From Episyrphus balteatus (taxonomy: Eukaryota > Arthropoda > Insecta > Diptera > Syrphidae), in assembly GCF_945859705.1 (NCBI RefSeq), contig NC_079138.1:8944874-9008873 (forward strand): 64,000 nt of DNA, in the 5' to 3' direction. How positions within the stretch are numbered: the stretch's first letter is position 1; the number at the start of each line of letters is the position of its first letter. The notes beneath the pieces are model-generated. The model saw nothing but the letters and a program-made list of their open reading frames with translations, searched no databases and was not told the DNA's origin. Positions 1-10,310 of this stretch are shown one piece after another. Both the position numbers and the translations under genes were made by a program.

Positions 1-312
1 TCACGCCTACTCTTCACAAAATATTGGTCCATAGTCAAAATATCATCGAATATCAATCACTTCTACTTGGAGAACTGTCAGAAGAAGCCCAGGAGTGCAA
101 AATTAAAGACTACAAGAAGTACAGATAAAATACGTGCAAAGTTTTAAGGATTAGGCAGAATGAAGACCTATTTAACATGCTTGCAACCTAATTGGATACA
201 CTTATTTCTTCCTTAAGGCATGTAAGAAACCAAAAAGATCTGAAAGAGCAATACTCTCCAGAAATGATGAGTTTATTACAAATTACCCCGGACTTAGATG
301 ATAGTTTAAAAA
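1..312 (+). pseudogene. 3' part of degenerate arthropod protein pseudogene (segment H)
   Basis: This is the tail of the pseudogene that recurs in every copy of segment H. Read across frames it gives a chain resembling an uncharacterised arthropod protein I recall from insect annotations: a 'TPTLHKILVHSQNII' stretch, then 'GELSEEAQECKIKDYKKYR', a stop, 'NEDLFNMLAK', a stop, then a 'SSLRHVRNQKDLKEQYSPEM' stretch. The frame is interrupted by TAA codons. The function of the family is unknown to me. The family assignment is from memory and not checked; the decay (stops between conserved-looking blocks) is directly visible. The 5' part of the same pseudogene lies at the end of each preceding unit. 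Confidence 0.5.
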
Positions 313-758
313 AAAAACTAGTGTTTTTTATATGTCAATTTGTTACTTTTATCTTTTTCCACAGTTTGACTTCTAATATATTACTGAAATACATTATAAA
401 TGTACTCTTCTATACAGAAAAATAAAAAATTGCATACAAATTAAAAAAAAAAAATAAAAAAAATTCTCCCCACTGTTTCACTCGAATTGGTTCCTTTCCT
501 TTTTCCCCACTGTGTCACTTAACTCAGATTACTTCAGAAATTGATTTTTGACGATTGTATATCAAAATACCATTATGTTTACAACCTTATCTAAAACTTC
601 TTACTTTAACACCAAATTCTGAAACACCCTGTAAAGTTTTTTTTTGAAACTCACAATTTCCATAGCCTTGGAAATTTCCTTCAAGATACAAATTTGTGGC
701 GATATCTTTATTTGTTTAGAAGATATTAATTTTGCAAGCAAAAAAGTCAAAACGGGCC
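313..758. other. AT-rich non-coding part of segment H
   Basis: Runs of A and T, no credible gene. It contains a CTGAAACACCCTGTAAAG stretch followed by a poly-T run; similar 'ACACCCTGTA' ends are common in dispersed insect repeats, but no repeat boundary could be fixed. The same sequence occurs in the other four copies of segment H with small poly-A/poly-T length differences. Confidence 0.5.
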
Positions 759-1024
759 ACTGTGAGGCGTCTGATGGAAATTTTTCCGAACTAAGGACAG
801 AATTTAGGCGGAAAACGGCTGAATATAAGCAAATGTTATATTCAGCCAAGGAAGAAAATTGGCGGTCTTTCGCGGTTTATCGCATTTGCAGGGAAGGAAA
901 GTTTCTTCGATAGGTAGCATTAAAAAGGGAAGTGTGACCCATACTACTTGGGATAATTGTGTTGGGGCGTTGATGAGGTCCTTTTTTCCTAGATCGCGTA
1001 CAAGAATAGATCCATCAGAGAGAC
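759..1024 (+). mobile_element. R1 ORF2 fragment (between endonuclease and RT domains)
   Basis: Translations in two frames align with residues about 345-435 of the R1 ORF2 at 28221: 'NFSELRTEFRRKTAEYKQ', then 'SSIGSIKKGSVTHTTWDNC' and 'GALMRSFFPRS'. A small internal deletion removes the acidic 'SDDPWGKV' stretch and shifts the frame. The fragment stops abruptly inside ORF2 at a ccttccctatttac string that merges with the degenerate 14-bp R1 target sequence of the next element. It has neither 5' nor 3' R1 ends, so it arose by recombination or deletion, not by ordinary 5' truncation. Confidence 0.8.
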
Positions 1025-1522
1025 CTTCCCTATTTACATTTACTCAGTTCAGTTTTGTATCTCGTGGCGGACGGTTGTCTTTGCTCCGATAAAATTGAAT
1101 TTGTTGTCGTGATTGTTGCTTGTTGGTGGTTGTCGGTTTTTCCGAAGAAAGGTTTAGAGTCGGTATATTTTATTACGGATCAGTGAAGTTGTGCGCATCC
1201 CTTATAAACAGGTATAAAATTATACCTGCTGTATTTTTGGTGCGGAAAAGATAATAAAAGTGGTGAAGTGCGAGGAATTAGCAAATTGCTGTTCCAGGAA
1301 CACGAGTGCAGCTGGTGGCTATACAAATTTTAGAGCGTGGATTTGGGAAATTTAGTTTTCCAATTCCAGGAACTCATTTAAGTGGTTGGTGAGCGAATTT
1401 GTTGTTCTAGGAACACAAGTGCAGCTGTGTTGTTTTCGGTTTGTTCGGGAAATTGTGCGTTTATTGCTTCGTGCCATGTACGTCCCTTTTTCGACGAATT
1501 GTTTTTCGATAGGTGAAGAAGG

Positions 1523-3198
1523 TTGGCCTTTGTGATGGAAAAGGACAATAAAATGGTGTCGGTTTCTTCAGACTGCGACTCTGAAATTAATTTTTCAGGA
1601 GCGTCGTCGCAAATAAAAAATAAAAAAAAGAAGTCAAAAGATTCGCGAGTGTCAGACTTTTTAAAAAGCAGTGACAGTGACGGCAAGAGCGAAGATGCTC
1701 TAAAGGCTGAAAAGGCTCGGGAAGCCAGGAAGGCCAGAAAGGCAGCCTTGGCTGTATATAAGGAAAAGTGTGTGTGAAGTGACTGAAGGAGAAATGGTGG
1801 AACAGAACGTGGAAGCCATGGAGGTGGAGGATATATCCCTTAAAAGAGCGAGAAAGAACTCCCTGGAGGGAAAAACTGACAAGAAGACAAAGACGGAAAT
1901 GGACATGGAGTCATCTGCCACCACGGGGGTTGAAAAACCCGGCGATGTGGTGGAGGTGAAGTTGCCTGAACAAACTGCAGGCAAAGGTAAGGAAGTCTTT
2001 AAGTTTAATATTGAAAACAATATTGAGAAGTTAGTAAATGAAAGTAGGGAGGTTAAACAAGCAAAGGATAAGATAGGGCAAAAGGACTCATTAGGAGTCT
2101 AGGTCTAGGAGAATAGGTGTCATAAAAGACAAGATGGTAGGATTGATTGCAGAGAAAAAAATAGATCCAGTTAGCATTGGGGAGATCATCATAATTACGC
2201 ATGATTATGAAAAACTAGTTTTTGAGATAGCATGCGAAAATGAGAGGTTGAGAGGGCGACTAGAGGAAATCAAGAAATTAAATGTAGACAGGAAACAAAT
2301 GTCAGTCTTGACTGCAACCCCAATCCCAGCCCCTCGCAAAGGGAAAATTTCGGTACCCCAGATGCAAATCTGGGGCCCAACGGGACCTTGGGTAAAGGTC
2401 CGGATGAGCCGGTTCCAACCTCCCAGAGGTTGTCTTATGCACAGAGGTTGATGCAGGTAGGGCCTTTGACCACTCCCCCGGTCATCAAGGAGGCGAGGAA
2501 AACTTTTGCTTTGCAATTTAGTGCAAACGAAAAGAGAACTTCAAAGGAAGTTCAGAAGAAGGTTGCAGAGGAGATAGCTCCTGTTCTTGGCGTGCGTGTA
2601 CACGCAATTGAGAAGAATAGTGCAGGATATAGAGTGCTATTCCCTACTAGTAGGGAAAGAGACTTAGCTATCAGAAATGATAAAATTCAGAAGGAAGGCT
2701 TAACAGCTGAAATCAAGAAGGAAATAAGGCCGAGACTCATCATTAGGAGAGTCAACAGGATGATTACATCCACGGAATTTCTGGGGGAGCTTCACAAGCA
2801 TAACCTAGAGGGCTTGAGAAGTCAAATTAATTACACCACCATGGGAGGGAAAGCTAGGGAGGGATGACACACTCAATGTCATCCTAGTACAGCAAAAAAG
2901 TAACAGAGACTTTGAGAAACGTAGGTAGATGCTACATAAAGCACTATTCTTATAGGGTAGATGACCTTCCACTGGTCATGTCATGCTTCAGATGTTTGTG
3001 CCTGGACTATGTCCAAAGCCACTGCAAAGTGAATAATGTAGGCGTTGTGGACTTGCGGGCCATTTTGCACGCAGATGTATGAGGGATGTTCATTGTAGGG
3101 ATTGTGCCTTCAAAGGTTACCCGGCAGGTCACGATATGTTGACACTTAGATGTCCTCTATATAAGGCAGCGGTAAATAGGGCGGCTTCAAGAATCTTA
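1523..3198 (+). pseudogene. R1-A ORF1 (gag-like, zinc-knuckle) pseudogene, copy A1
   Basis: R1 ORF1 makes an RNA-binding gag-like protein. Visible here are an acidic/lysine-rich N-terminus ('SDCDSEINFSG', Lys runs), a central 'FEIACENERLRGRLEE' helix-like stretch, an 'RVHAIEKNSAGYRVLFPTS' core block, and two CCHC knuckles near 2991-3110 (CFRCLCLDYVQSHC and CRRCGLAGHFARRC) lying in different frames. Compared with copies at 11075 and 20790, this one has lost about 60 bp near 1757, which breaks the frame. It also shares with them the TAG stops near 2101-2107. It encodes no full product. Confidence 0.8.
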
Positions 3199-3199
3199 A

Positions 3200-3388
3200 A
3201 TGGATTTACAAAATAACAACTCAGGTAAGGTCAGGATTGTTCAATTAAATTGTCAGGACGCATATAGGGCGATAATAGATGTTGGGGTCTTTTTGTGCAA
3301 CGCCAAGTGTAGCTTTGCGCTGTTGCAGGAACCTTATGTTTCCAATGGAAGTGTAAGGGGACTGCCAGCTGCAAGCCGATCATTCACC
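3200..3388 (+). pseudogene. R1-A ORF2 start (endonuclease N-terminus), truncated
   Basis: The translation starts MDLQNNNSGKVRIVQLNCQ and reaches 'LLQEPYVSNG' and 'AASRSFT', the start of the apurinic-like endonuclease domain with its Asn (QLNCQ) and Glu (QEP) active-site blocks. Reading then runs straight into the (AAAAT)n array, which supplies a stop within a few codons. Everything downstream of residue about 63 is missing from this copy. An uninterrupted version of the endonuclease is at 28221. Confidence 0.85.
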
Positions 3389-3567
3389 AAAATAAAATAA
3401 AATAAAATAAAATAAAATAAAATAAAATAAAATAAAATAAAATAAAATAAAATAAAATAAAATAAAATAAAATAAAATAAAATAAAATAAAATAAAATAA
3501 AATAAAATAAAATAAAATAAAATAAAATAAAATAAAATAAAATAAAATAAAATAAAATAAAATAAAA
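3389..3567 (+). repeat. (AAAAT)n pentanucleotide microsatellite, ~36 units
   Basis: A near-perfect AAAAT tandem array. It lies exactly between the endonuclease codons of one R1 and the 5' part of a second R1 family, both in + orientation. The matching array in the next unit (13003-13291) is 110 bp (22 units) longer, so the tract length varies between otherwise near-identical units. Confidence 0.97.
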
Positions 3568-5445
3568 GAGAAAGAATTAAATTAAATATTAAATATAATA
3601 CCCTCGTGGTACTTTCCTACGGCGGCGTTGGAAATTTTATATTTTGTTAAAGATAAAAATTTTATGAGCGAGGAAGAAATTTCAGGAACTCCAGAGTGTG
3701 TGAAAATGAGTGATGTTGATTTGATTGGTCTAAACGTCCGATTATGATGCGTTGGGCTACTTGTCGGACAAGGGTAAGGTACAAAAGTTCACCAAAAAAA
3801 GGGAGTTTCTTAATCGTTGGCATCTCACTGGTGTCAATTGGGACTTATATAGAGTTAATATCGAGCGTAGGGTCGTGTTAGTTTCTTTGCAAGAATTCAT
3901 AGGGCGCTCAATTGATGGTAAAATTCAGTGGTTGAATAACAGTAATTGGGAAGTCAATGATAGGCTCCTCAAGAAATTCAGTAGGAAAACCCAAGGAAGA
4001 TCAGATGGTGGACCTCTGAACTGACCGAGTTCCGTAGATTAGTCAGAAGATCAAGGATGAAATTCCAGAGGGCTAGGAGTTCAAGGCAATCAGATGTTGA
4101 CCAGTTTAAGAGTGCTTATAGGCAAGTCCTTTCAGAATACAAGAGCATGCTAACTAGAGCAAAAGAAAGTGATTGGAACTCGTTTCTAGATATTAACAGG
4201 GATGACCCATGGGGTCAACTTTTTAAAATCTGTAGAAAAAAGGATCAGGAAATAGGAGCTATCAGGGAAGGTGACATTGTTCTCCAAACCTGGAAAGATT
4301 GTATAGGAGCCTTAGTTAGAAATTTCTTCCCCAGGTCTGAGCTTCCAGCTGCCTCGTTGGCGAATGAGCAGATTGAAGCTCCTAAGTTAGAGAGAAATGA
4401 GGTGGAAATAGCAGTAGATAGACTTAGGGCGAGAAAATCCCCGGGATTTGACGGTAAAACAGGTGAGATGGTTATTGCTGTGTGGGAAGTTGTTCCAGAA
4501 TACCTGATTGAACTCTACGCAAGTTGCATTAGGGAAAGCTATTTCCCAACTGATTGGAAGCATGCAAAGGTCATGACTCTCCTGAAGTCTCAGGACAAGC
4601 CGAACAGTGATCCGCGGTCATACCGCGGTATAAGTCTTCTCCCAGCCCTTGGAAAAGTGCTGGAGAGAATCATGATAGACAGACTAATGGAAGTCATTAC
4701 GGATCCATGTCCTTATCAATTTGGCTTCACTCCAGGACGCAGCGTTGAAGATGCATGGTCTCACGTGAGCACATGTGTCAGGGACTCAACGTATAAATAT
4801 GTCTTAGGTATATTCATTGATTTTAAGGGTGCTTGTGATACTTTAGAATGGTCTAGGGTGGCAGACAAGCTGGCGTTAGTTAGTTGTAGGGATTAGCACT
4901 CTGGAAGAGCTATTTCACAGATAGAAGGGAGACAGTCATGCGAGCGCATGATAGTTTGTCGATAGAGTTCCAGAGAGGTTGTCCTCAGGGGTCAATAGGA
5001 GGGCCATACCTTTGGAATTTGATGATGGATTCGCTACTTGCAGATCTTAGCTCGGGTTTCAGCACTGGTCCTGACAACCACCACGGCCCGTAGAAGTGTA
5101 GTGCTTTCGCCGATGACTTACTAGTCTTAGTCGAAGGTCAAGCACGACGAACACTTGAAACTGAAGGGAAGTTTGTTTTGGAAAAAGTGCGCGCATGGGG
5201 ATCAAGTGTGGGTGTCGAACTCTCAATAGAGAAAACATTAATAATGCTCCTCAAGGGAAGATTGTCTGGCAATCGGCCTCCGTGCATTAGGATTGATAGG
5301 GATGCTGTTTCGGTGGGACCAGCATAAAATATGAAAAGGTCGTTAGATATCTTGGTATAACGGTTGGTGAGAGAATGAACTCCCTTCCCACTTGGGGAAA
5401 ATAAACTCTTTGTAGCTTGTGTCACTTTTGGGGAATTTTGGTACC
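3568..5445 (+). mobile_element. R1-B retrotransposon fragment (ORF1 start fused to ORF2)
   Basis: This is a second, diverged R1 family. A short 5' part with a 'taccctcgtggtactttcctacggcgg' type leader (longer motif at 3600-3629) is followed by ORF1 start codons (ATG 3706, 'MSDVDLIGL', then shifted 'GYLSDKGKVQKFTKKREF'). At about 3810 the ORF1 start is fused directly to ORF2 beyond the endonuclease ('NRWHLTGVNWDLY'). The reverse transcriptase region follows to about 5440, where it stops within the thumb-side block and abuts another R1 5'UTR. The same structure recurs at 13292-15169, so the fusion predates the duplication. Confidence 0.8.
3810..5440 (+). pseudogene. R1-B ORF2 reverse transcriptase pseudogene
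   Basis: The longest open stretch (4057-4896, 279 codons) carries RT finger and palm blocks: 'RARKSPGFDGKTGEMV', 'DPRSYRGISLLPALGKVLER', 'YQFGFTPGRSVEDAW', and motif A 'IFIDFKGACDTLEW' (Ala-Cys where R1-A has Ala-Phe). A TAG at 4894 and frameshifts follow. In other frames come motif B 'RGCPQGSIGGPYLWNLMMDS' and motif C 'CSAFADDLLVLVEG' with its FADD, then 'VELSIEKTLIMLLKGRLS'. The catalytic Asp blocks survive but are split between frames. There is no endonuclease, no C-terminal CCHC and no 3'UTR. Confidence 0.85.
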
Positions 5446-5931
5446 CTTTGGCGTGTGTTGTGTCGTGTCTCTTATAAGCAGGCATAAAATTATACCTGCT
5501 GTATTTATGCCTGACCCTTCCCGGAAAGGTAAATAAAAAGTGGTGAAAGTGCGAGGAACAAACAAATTGCTGTTCCAGGAACACATAAGTGCAGCTGGTG
5601 GTTATAAAGTATTAGAGCGAGGAACTGGAAAATTTTGTATTCCCATTCCAGGAACTCATTAAGTAGTTAAAACAGTTAAAACAGTGTGCGAGCAGATTGT
5701 TGTTCTGGGAACTCAAAGTGCAGCTGGGTTATTTTGAGAAATTGTGCGTCCATTGTTTTGTGCCGTGTACGTCCCATTTTCGGAGAATTGTTTGTCGGAA
5801 AATAAATAAAAATAATACCCTCGTGGTATTTTCCTACGGCGGTGGAAATTTTTATATTTTAAGAAGAACATTTTATGAGCGAGGAAGAAATTCCAAGAAC
5901 TCCAAAGTGCGTGCTAAGTGTGGAAGTGAAA

Positions 5932-6765
5932 ATGAGTGATATCAACTTAGTGGGTTTAACGTCCGATTGTGACGCGTTGGGCTATGTATCGGACAAGGGG
6001 AAGAAAAAGAAACTCACTAAAAAAAGCCAATGCGAGTGACAGTGAAACGGTTAAGATGAATAAAGAAAATAAAGAAGGAAAGTCAGAAGAGGACGTTAGG
6101 ACTAAATTCACCCAGTCGGTAGGTCCTGAACTAGGGAAGATTAGGGTCCACTCAATCGGCGCAAATAAGAAGGGCGAATTCGTTGTTAGGGTTCCTACGG
6201 AAAATGAAAGGGTAGGAATTTTGGATCATCCCAAAATGAAGGAGCTAGGTCTAACTGGGTAGTTCAGCACCAAATTAGGTCCAAAAGTTGTGATTAAGAG
6301 GAGTCTTAGGCAGTTCAGTGTAGAAGCATTTGCTAGCGACCTCCATAGGAAGAATTTGGCCGACCTCAGTGAAGAGGAGTTTAAGAAGAATGTAAGGATA
6401 GTTTCAGAATGGAAAGTAGGAACGGGTTTCGTAGATGTCATCATTGAAAGTAGCGAAAGCATTTTTAAGTTCTTCATGGCCGCCAGAAGAGTATTTATTA
6501 AATACTCTTCATTTGAAGTTACAGAACTTCCGGCAATCCCTAATTGCAGGAGATGCTTGGCCACAAATCACATGTTCGCTAGGTGCAAAGCGAGGGATAT
6601 TGTTTGCAGGAATTGTGGAAACGAGGGGCACATCGCCAGAATGCGCACCAAGGCTATTCATTGAAGGGACTGTGCAAAGAACGGTTGGGTGGCAGGGCAC
6701 GAGATATTGTCAGACAAGTGTCCTTGGTATAAGGACCAGGTAGCTAGGAGGGGAAGTCGATTCTA
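5932..6765 (+). pseudogene. R1 ORF1 (MSD-type, zinc knuckles), internally deleted
   Basis: It starts MSDINLVGLTSDCDALGY, loses frame at a poly-A run, and jumps to the core region ('KSEEDVRTKFTQSVGPELGK', 'VHSIGANKKGEFVVRVPTE'). A TAG near 6260 and a frame change follow. 'LHRKNLADLSEEEFKKNVRI' and the CCHC knuckles come next (CRRCLATNHMFARC, CRNCGNEGHIARM with Cys changed to Arg). The intact counterpart is the 548-codon ORF1 at 51120. Nucleic-acid binding is the family role; this copy is dead. Confidence 0.8.
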
Positions 6766-6768
6766 AAC

Positions 6769-7177
6769 ATGAAGGTACAATTAATCCAATTAAATTGTCA
6801 GGGCGCATATAGGGCGATAATAGATGTTGGGGTCTTTTTGTGCAACGCCAAGTGTAGCTTTGCGCTGTTGCAGGAACCTTATTTTTCCAATGGAAGCCTA
6901 AGGGGACTGCCAGCTGCAATGCGATCATTCACCAACAGGAGTGGCAGTGCTGCTATTGTGGTGAATCATGTAAACACGGGAGCGTTATTAGTGTGTGAAA
7001 GTGAGTATGGTCTAAGTGTGTGCGTGGAAGGTGAGTTTTTTAGGATGTATCTTTACAGTGTTTACTGCAAATTCTCTGAAGAAATTCAACAATATATAGG
7101 TTTCATGAATAGGGTGTTAGAGTAAGTGGGAAGCGATTCTCTAATTTTCGGAACTGATGCCAACGCAATTTCATCCG
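6769..7177 (+). pseudogene. R1 ORF2 endonuclease, first part (copy A2)
   Basis: MKVQLIQLNCQGAYRAI begins the endonuclease, with the QLNCQ and QEPY active-site blocks present. It stops at TAA 7123-7125, where other copies have TTA. The sequence continues in frame as 'VGSDSLIFGTDANAISS' before the rearrangement junction. This 55-bp tail is repeated at 7511-7565. Confidence 0.8.
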
Positions 7178-7513
7178 TGTGGGATGTCAACGATCTTCTC
7201 GGTATATTTTATTACGGATCAGTGAAGTTGTGCGCGTCCCTTATAAACAGGTATAAAATTATACCTGCTGTATTTTTGGTGCGTGACCCTTCGCGGAAGA
7301 GATAATAAAAGTGGTGAAGTGCGAGGAATTAGCAAATTGCTGTTCCAGGAACACGAGTGCAGCTGGTGGCTATAAAAATTTTAGAGCGAGGATTTGGGAA
7401 ATTTTGTTTTCCAATTCCAGGAACTCATTTAAGTGGTTGGTGAGCGAATTTGTTGTTCTAGGAACACAAGTGCAGCTGTGTTGTTTTCGGTTTGTTCGGG
7501 AAATTGTGCATAA

Positions 7514-8038
7514 GTGGGAAGCGATTCTCTAATTTTCGGAACTGATGCCAACGCAATTTCATCCGCGTGGTTCTCAAAAATGAGGGGACATTCTTCCGAA
7601 TCTCGTAAAATTAGCAGGGGAGTTGAGCTAACGGAGTGGATGGTTGAAAGAAATGTGTACAGCATCAATCAACCGAGCGAGCTGTACACATTTCATAGTA
7701 CAAATGGGAAGAGTGACATCGACGTGACACTGGTGAATGGTGCAGCAGACAGCTCGTTCAGCTTTCACTGGACAATTCTCGGGGGAAGAGGGGTGAGTAA
7801 CCACAACAAAGTTATCGTTGAGATTACTCCCCTTACCGAAACTCGGGGTGTCCTGGGGGATCTGAATGAGAGGCGCTGGCAACTGAACAATGTCAATTGG
7901 ACGTTGTCCAATTTGAGTCAATGCCACTCAGTGTGTTTGAGGATTTAAGCATCGATGTTAAACTCGTTCGCTTAAATGAGTGTGTGTGGGATGATAACGA
8001 TCTTCTCTTTCGGAAATTTCGTAAGGAAAACCTTTCAG
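7514..8038 (+). pseudogene. R1 ORF2 endonuclease, second part, fused to segment H
   Basis: It continues the endonuclease: 'LIFGTDANAISSAWFSKM', 'GKSDIDVTLVNGAADSS', and a 'GGRGVSNHNKVIVEI' block in which the usual SDH motif reads SNH. A 24-bp deletion after 'NNVNWT' shifts the frame (the copy at 54896 retains those bases, 'LYQELIKARLE'). R1 homology ends at 'FRKENL' (8038). The reading frame then runs into segment H as 'SATNGPFRQKCLQYS', which is not R1. Confidence 0.8.
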
Positions 8039-9093
8039 CGACTAATGGCCCATTTAGGCAAAAGTGTTTGCAATATTCATTCTTCGGGTGGGTCTATAAT
8101 GAAAAACTTTTAGATCACTGGATTCAAAAATGTTTGGAGCTCGAGTATTTGAAAAAAAATTTCAATTTAGGTTATTGGTGTGCCTTATAGAGCAAGTCAA
8201 AGTTAATAATTCTTTTATTATGAAAAAAAATCTGTTTTTTATTTTTTTTTCTTAGCTTCTAAAACGTTTTGATTTTTATTTTTTTTCAAATGCTATGGTA
8301 ATTATTTAAACCAAAATTAAAAAAAAAAAAAGTAAAAAATTATTATTTAATTGTTTAATTTAATGTTTTTTGAAACACTGTTTTTTGCACAATTTTTCGA
8401 CTTCAAATTGCATAGCTGATTCAAAATCCTTATATATTTCTTAATAAAAATCGAAAAGCTCAGCTGCGTCCTTTTGCATTCAACTGAGCTAGAGCGATTT
8501 GATTTGATAAGGTCAGTCATTTTTTCTACATTTTTTTTTCATGTGTGAAAATCAAATCTTGGAAAATTAGAGTTCTTTGTTTTGTGTGTGGTGGATTTCA
8601 ATAACATGATTTTTTATTTAAAAGGAAAAACATATTTTATGTATATTTATTACCTAATTTTGTTTGAAAGGGTTTTATAGCTAATTTCTTTTAAACCTCT
8701 TATACAACTTTTAATTAATTATGCATTTATTGTTGGGAAGATATCATTAAATTCCATTCAAGTACTTTAATTAATAAGTGTTTTTTACCGGATTTAAGAA
8801 TTTTCTAATATTTTAATATAAAATAAACAAATAGTTTTCATGGGATGTCATAAAATTATAAGTAATAAAAGGATTTGAATATTTTTTAGTGCTGGTATTT
8901 ATTTTTAAGGTATAAAAAGATGAAACACTTAGATGAAATTATCATTTAAAGTTTTAAAGAGCAGTCGCATAGTTGAAAAAAAATATTTAAAATGGATACA
9001 TCGCATAACAATTTGTTTGATGATTGACGGAAATTTTTTAAACGAATTGACAGAAACAAAGTCTACGCGGTCATGTCCGATATTCAGAAGGAC
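8039..9093. other. Segment H, AT-rich unique part
   Basis: Non-R1 sequence present once per unit. It contains long A and T runs and a small inverted pair AGCTCAG/CTGAGCT near 8458-8490. There is no credible coding region apart from the pseudogene that follows. The first 150 bp read as a short open tail after R1 but resemble nothing I recognise. Confidence 0.5.
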
Positions 9094-9865
9094 ACAAAAA
9101 AGCTTCAACAATCATGATGAATCAAATGAGGATGAACATAACTTCCAATATGGAATATCTCCACTGCATGCTAGAATCAGATGCATGGAATTTATTTTGA
9201 AACTTGCGTATACCCTTCGATAAGAAGAACAAGATTCTCATGAATCTATTGGGAATAAGGAGATGGAAAAAAGAAGAAAACAAGCGATCCAAACGCGTTT
9301 TCGAGATGAGCTTTGACTTGATGTGGATAAACCAAAGCAAGGCTATGGAAATACTAATAATGGAAACACTTCAAGGAGAACAATTAGATGAAACGGCTCG
9401 AATAACTAGAGTCAATGGAGAAGTTATTATGATGCTGAAAATAATACCTACTGAATGTTTTGAATTGCAGGGAAGTGGTGAATGCAGTTAAATTTGGAGA
9501 CTATACTAAGAAAACAGCAGAGCTTCTAAAAAAAAGTATCCTGAAAAACTACTCACGCCTACTCTTCACAAAATATTGGTCCATAGTCAAAATATCATCG
9601 AATATCAATCACTTCTACTTGGAGAACTGTCAGAAGAAGCCCAGGAGTGCAAAATTAAAGACTACAAGAAGTACAGATAAAATACGTGCAAAGTTTTAAG
9701 GATTCGGCAGAATGAAGACCTATTTAACATGCTTGCAAAATAATTGGATACACTTATTTCTTCCTTAAGGCATGTAAGGAACCAAAAAGATCTGAAAGAG
9801 CAATACTCTCCAGAAATGATGAGTTTATTACAAATTACCCCGGACTTAGATGATAGTTTTAAAAA
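9094..9865 (+). pseudogene. Degenerate arthropod protein pseudogene (segment H copy 2)
   Basis: Blocks in changing frames follow one another: 'YGISPLHARIRCMEFILKLA' (about 9148-9207), 'DKPKQGYGNTNNGNTSRR' (about 9330-9385), 'TPTLHKILVHSQNII' (about 9559-9605), 'GELSEEAQECKIKDYKKYR' and 'LRHVRNQKDLKEQYSPEM'. From memory, an uncharacterised arthropod protein family has the same order of motifs (SPLHARIR..., a GNTNDGNTARRFF-like block, HKILVHG..., SEEAQEARNKD). Several stops and frameshifts make it a pseudogene. All five copies share the main lesions. Confidence 0.55.
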
Positions 9866-10310
9866 AAACTAGTGTTTTTTATATGTCAATTTGTTACTTT
9901 TATCTTTTTCCACAGTTTGACTTCTAATATATTACTGAAATACATTATAAATGTACTCTTCTATACAGAAAAATAAAAAATTGCATACAAATTAAAAAAA
10001 AAAAATAAAAAAAATTCTCCCCACTGTTTCACTCGAATTGGTTCCTTTCCTTTTTCCCCACTGTGTCACTTAACTCAGATTACTTCAGAAATTGATTTTT
10101 GACGATTGTATATCAAAATACCATTATGTTTACAACCTTATCTAAAACTTCTTACTTTAACACCAAATTCTGAAACACCCTGTAAAGTTTTTTTTTTGAA
10201 ACTCACAATTTCCATAGCCTTGGAAATTTCCTTCAAGATACAAATTTGTGGCGATATCTTTATTTGTTTAGAAGATATTAATTTTGCAAGCAAAAAAGTC
10301 AAAACGGGCC
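9866..10310. other. AT-rich non-coding part of segment H
   Basis: Same sequence as 313-758, with one or two poly-A/T length changes. No gene seen. Confidence 0.5.

Larger units (their letters stand above)
1045..3388 (+). mobile_element. R1-A non-LTR retrotransposon, 5' half (copy A1)
   Basis: It has an R1-clade 5'UTR (1045-1522), a broken ORF1 (1523-3198) and the first 63 codons of ORF2 (3200-3388), and is cut off by the (AAAAT)n array. The 5' end CAGTTCAGTTTTGTATCTCG is shared by every R1 copy here and is placed just after the target-like sequence. The 5'UTR carries the palindrome CAGGTATAA-AA-TTATACCTG (1209-1228) and three TTCYAGGAA palindromes. R1 elements insert into 28S rDNA by target-primed reverse transcription; this copy cannot do so. 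Confidence 0.85.
5446..7510 (+). mobile_element. Rearranged R1 (copy A2): 5'UTR, deleted ORF1, partial ORF2, second 5'UTR
   Basis: The 5'UTR (5446-5931) has repeated TTCCAGGAA motifs and a hairpin with arms CAGGCATAAA (5479-5488) and TTTATGCCTG (5504-5513). It is followed by an ORF1 of the MSD type (ATG 5932) with a large internal deletion, then ORF2 from 6769. At 7178 the ORF2 sequence jumps into a short ORF2 scrap and another R1 5'UTR (about 7200-7510). ORF2 then restarts at 7511 with a 55-bp repeat of what preceded the jump. The same arrangement is found at 15170-17220 and 53442-54892. Confidence 0.8.

Noticed and set aside
8458..8490. AGCTCAG...CTGAGCT inverted pair in segment H as a regulatory hairpin
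   Set aside because: Short arms in AT-rich DNA with no associated gene; likely chance.
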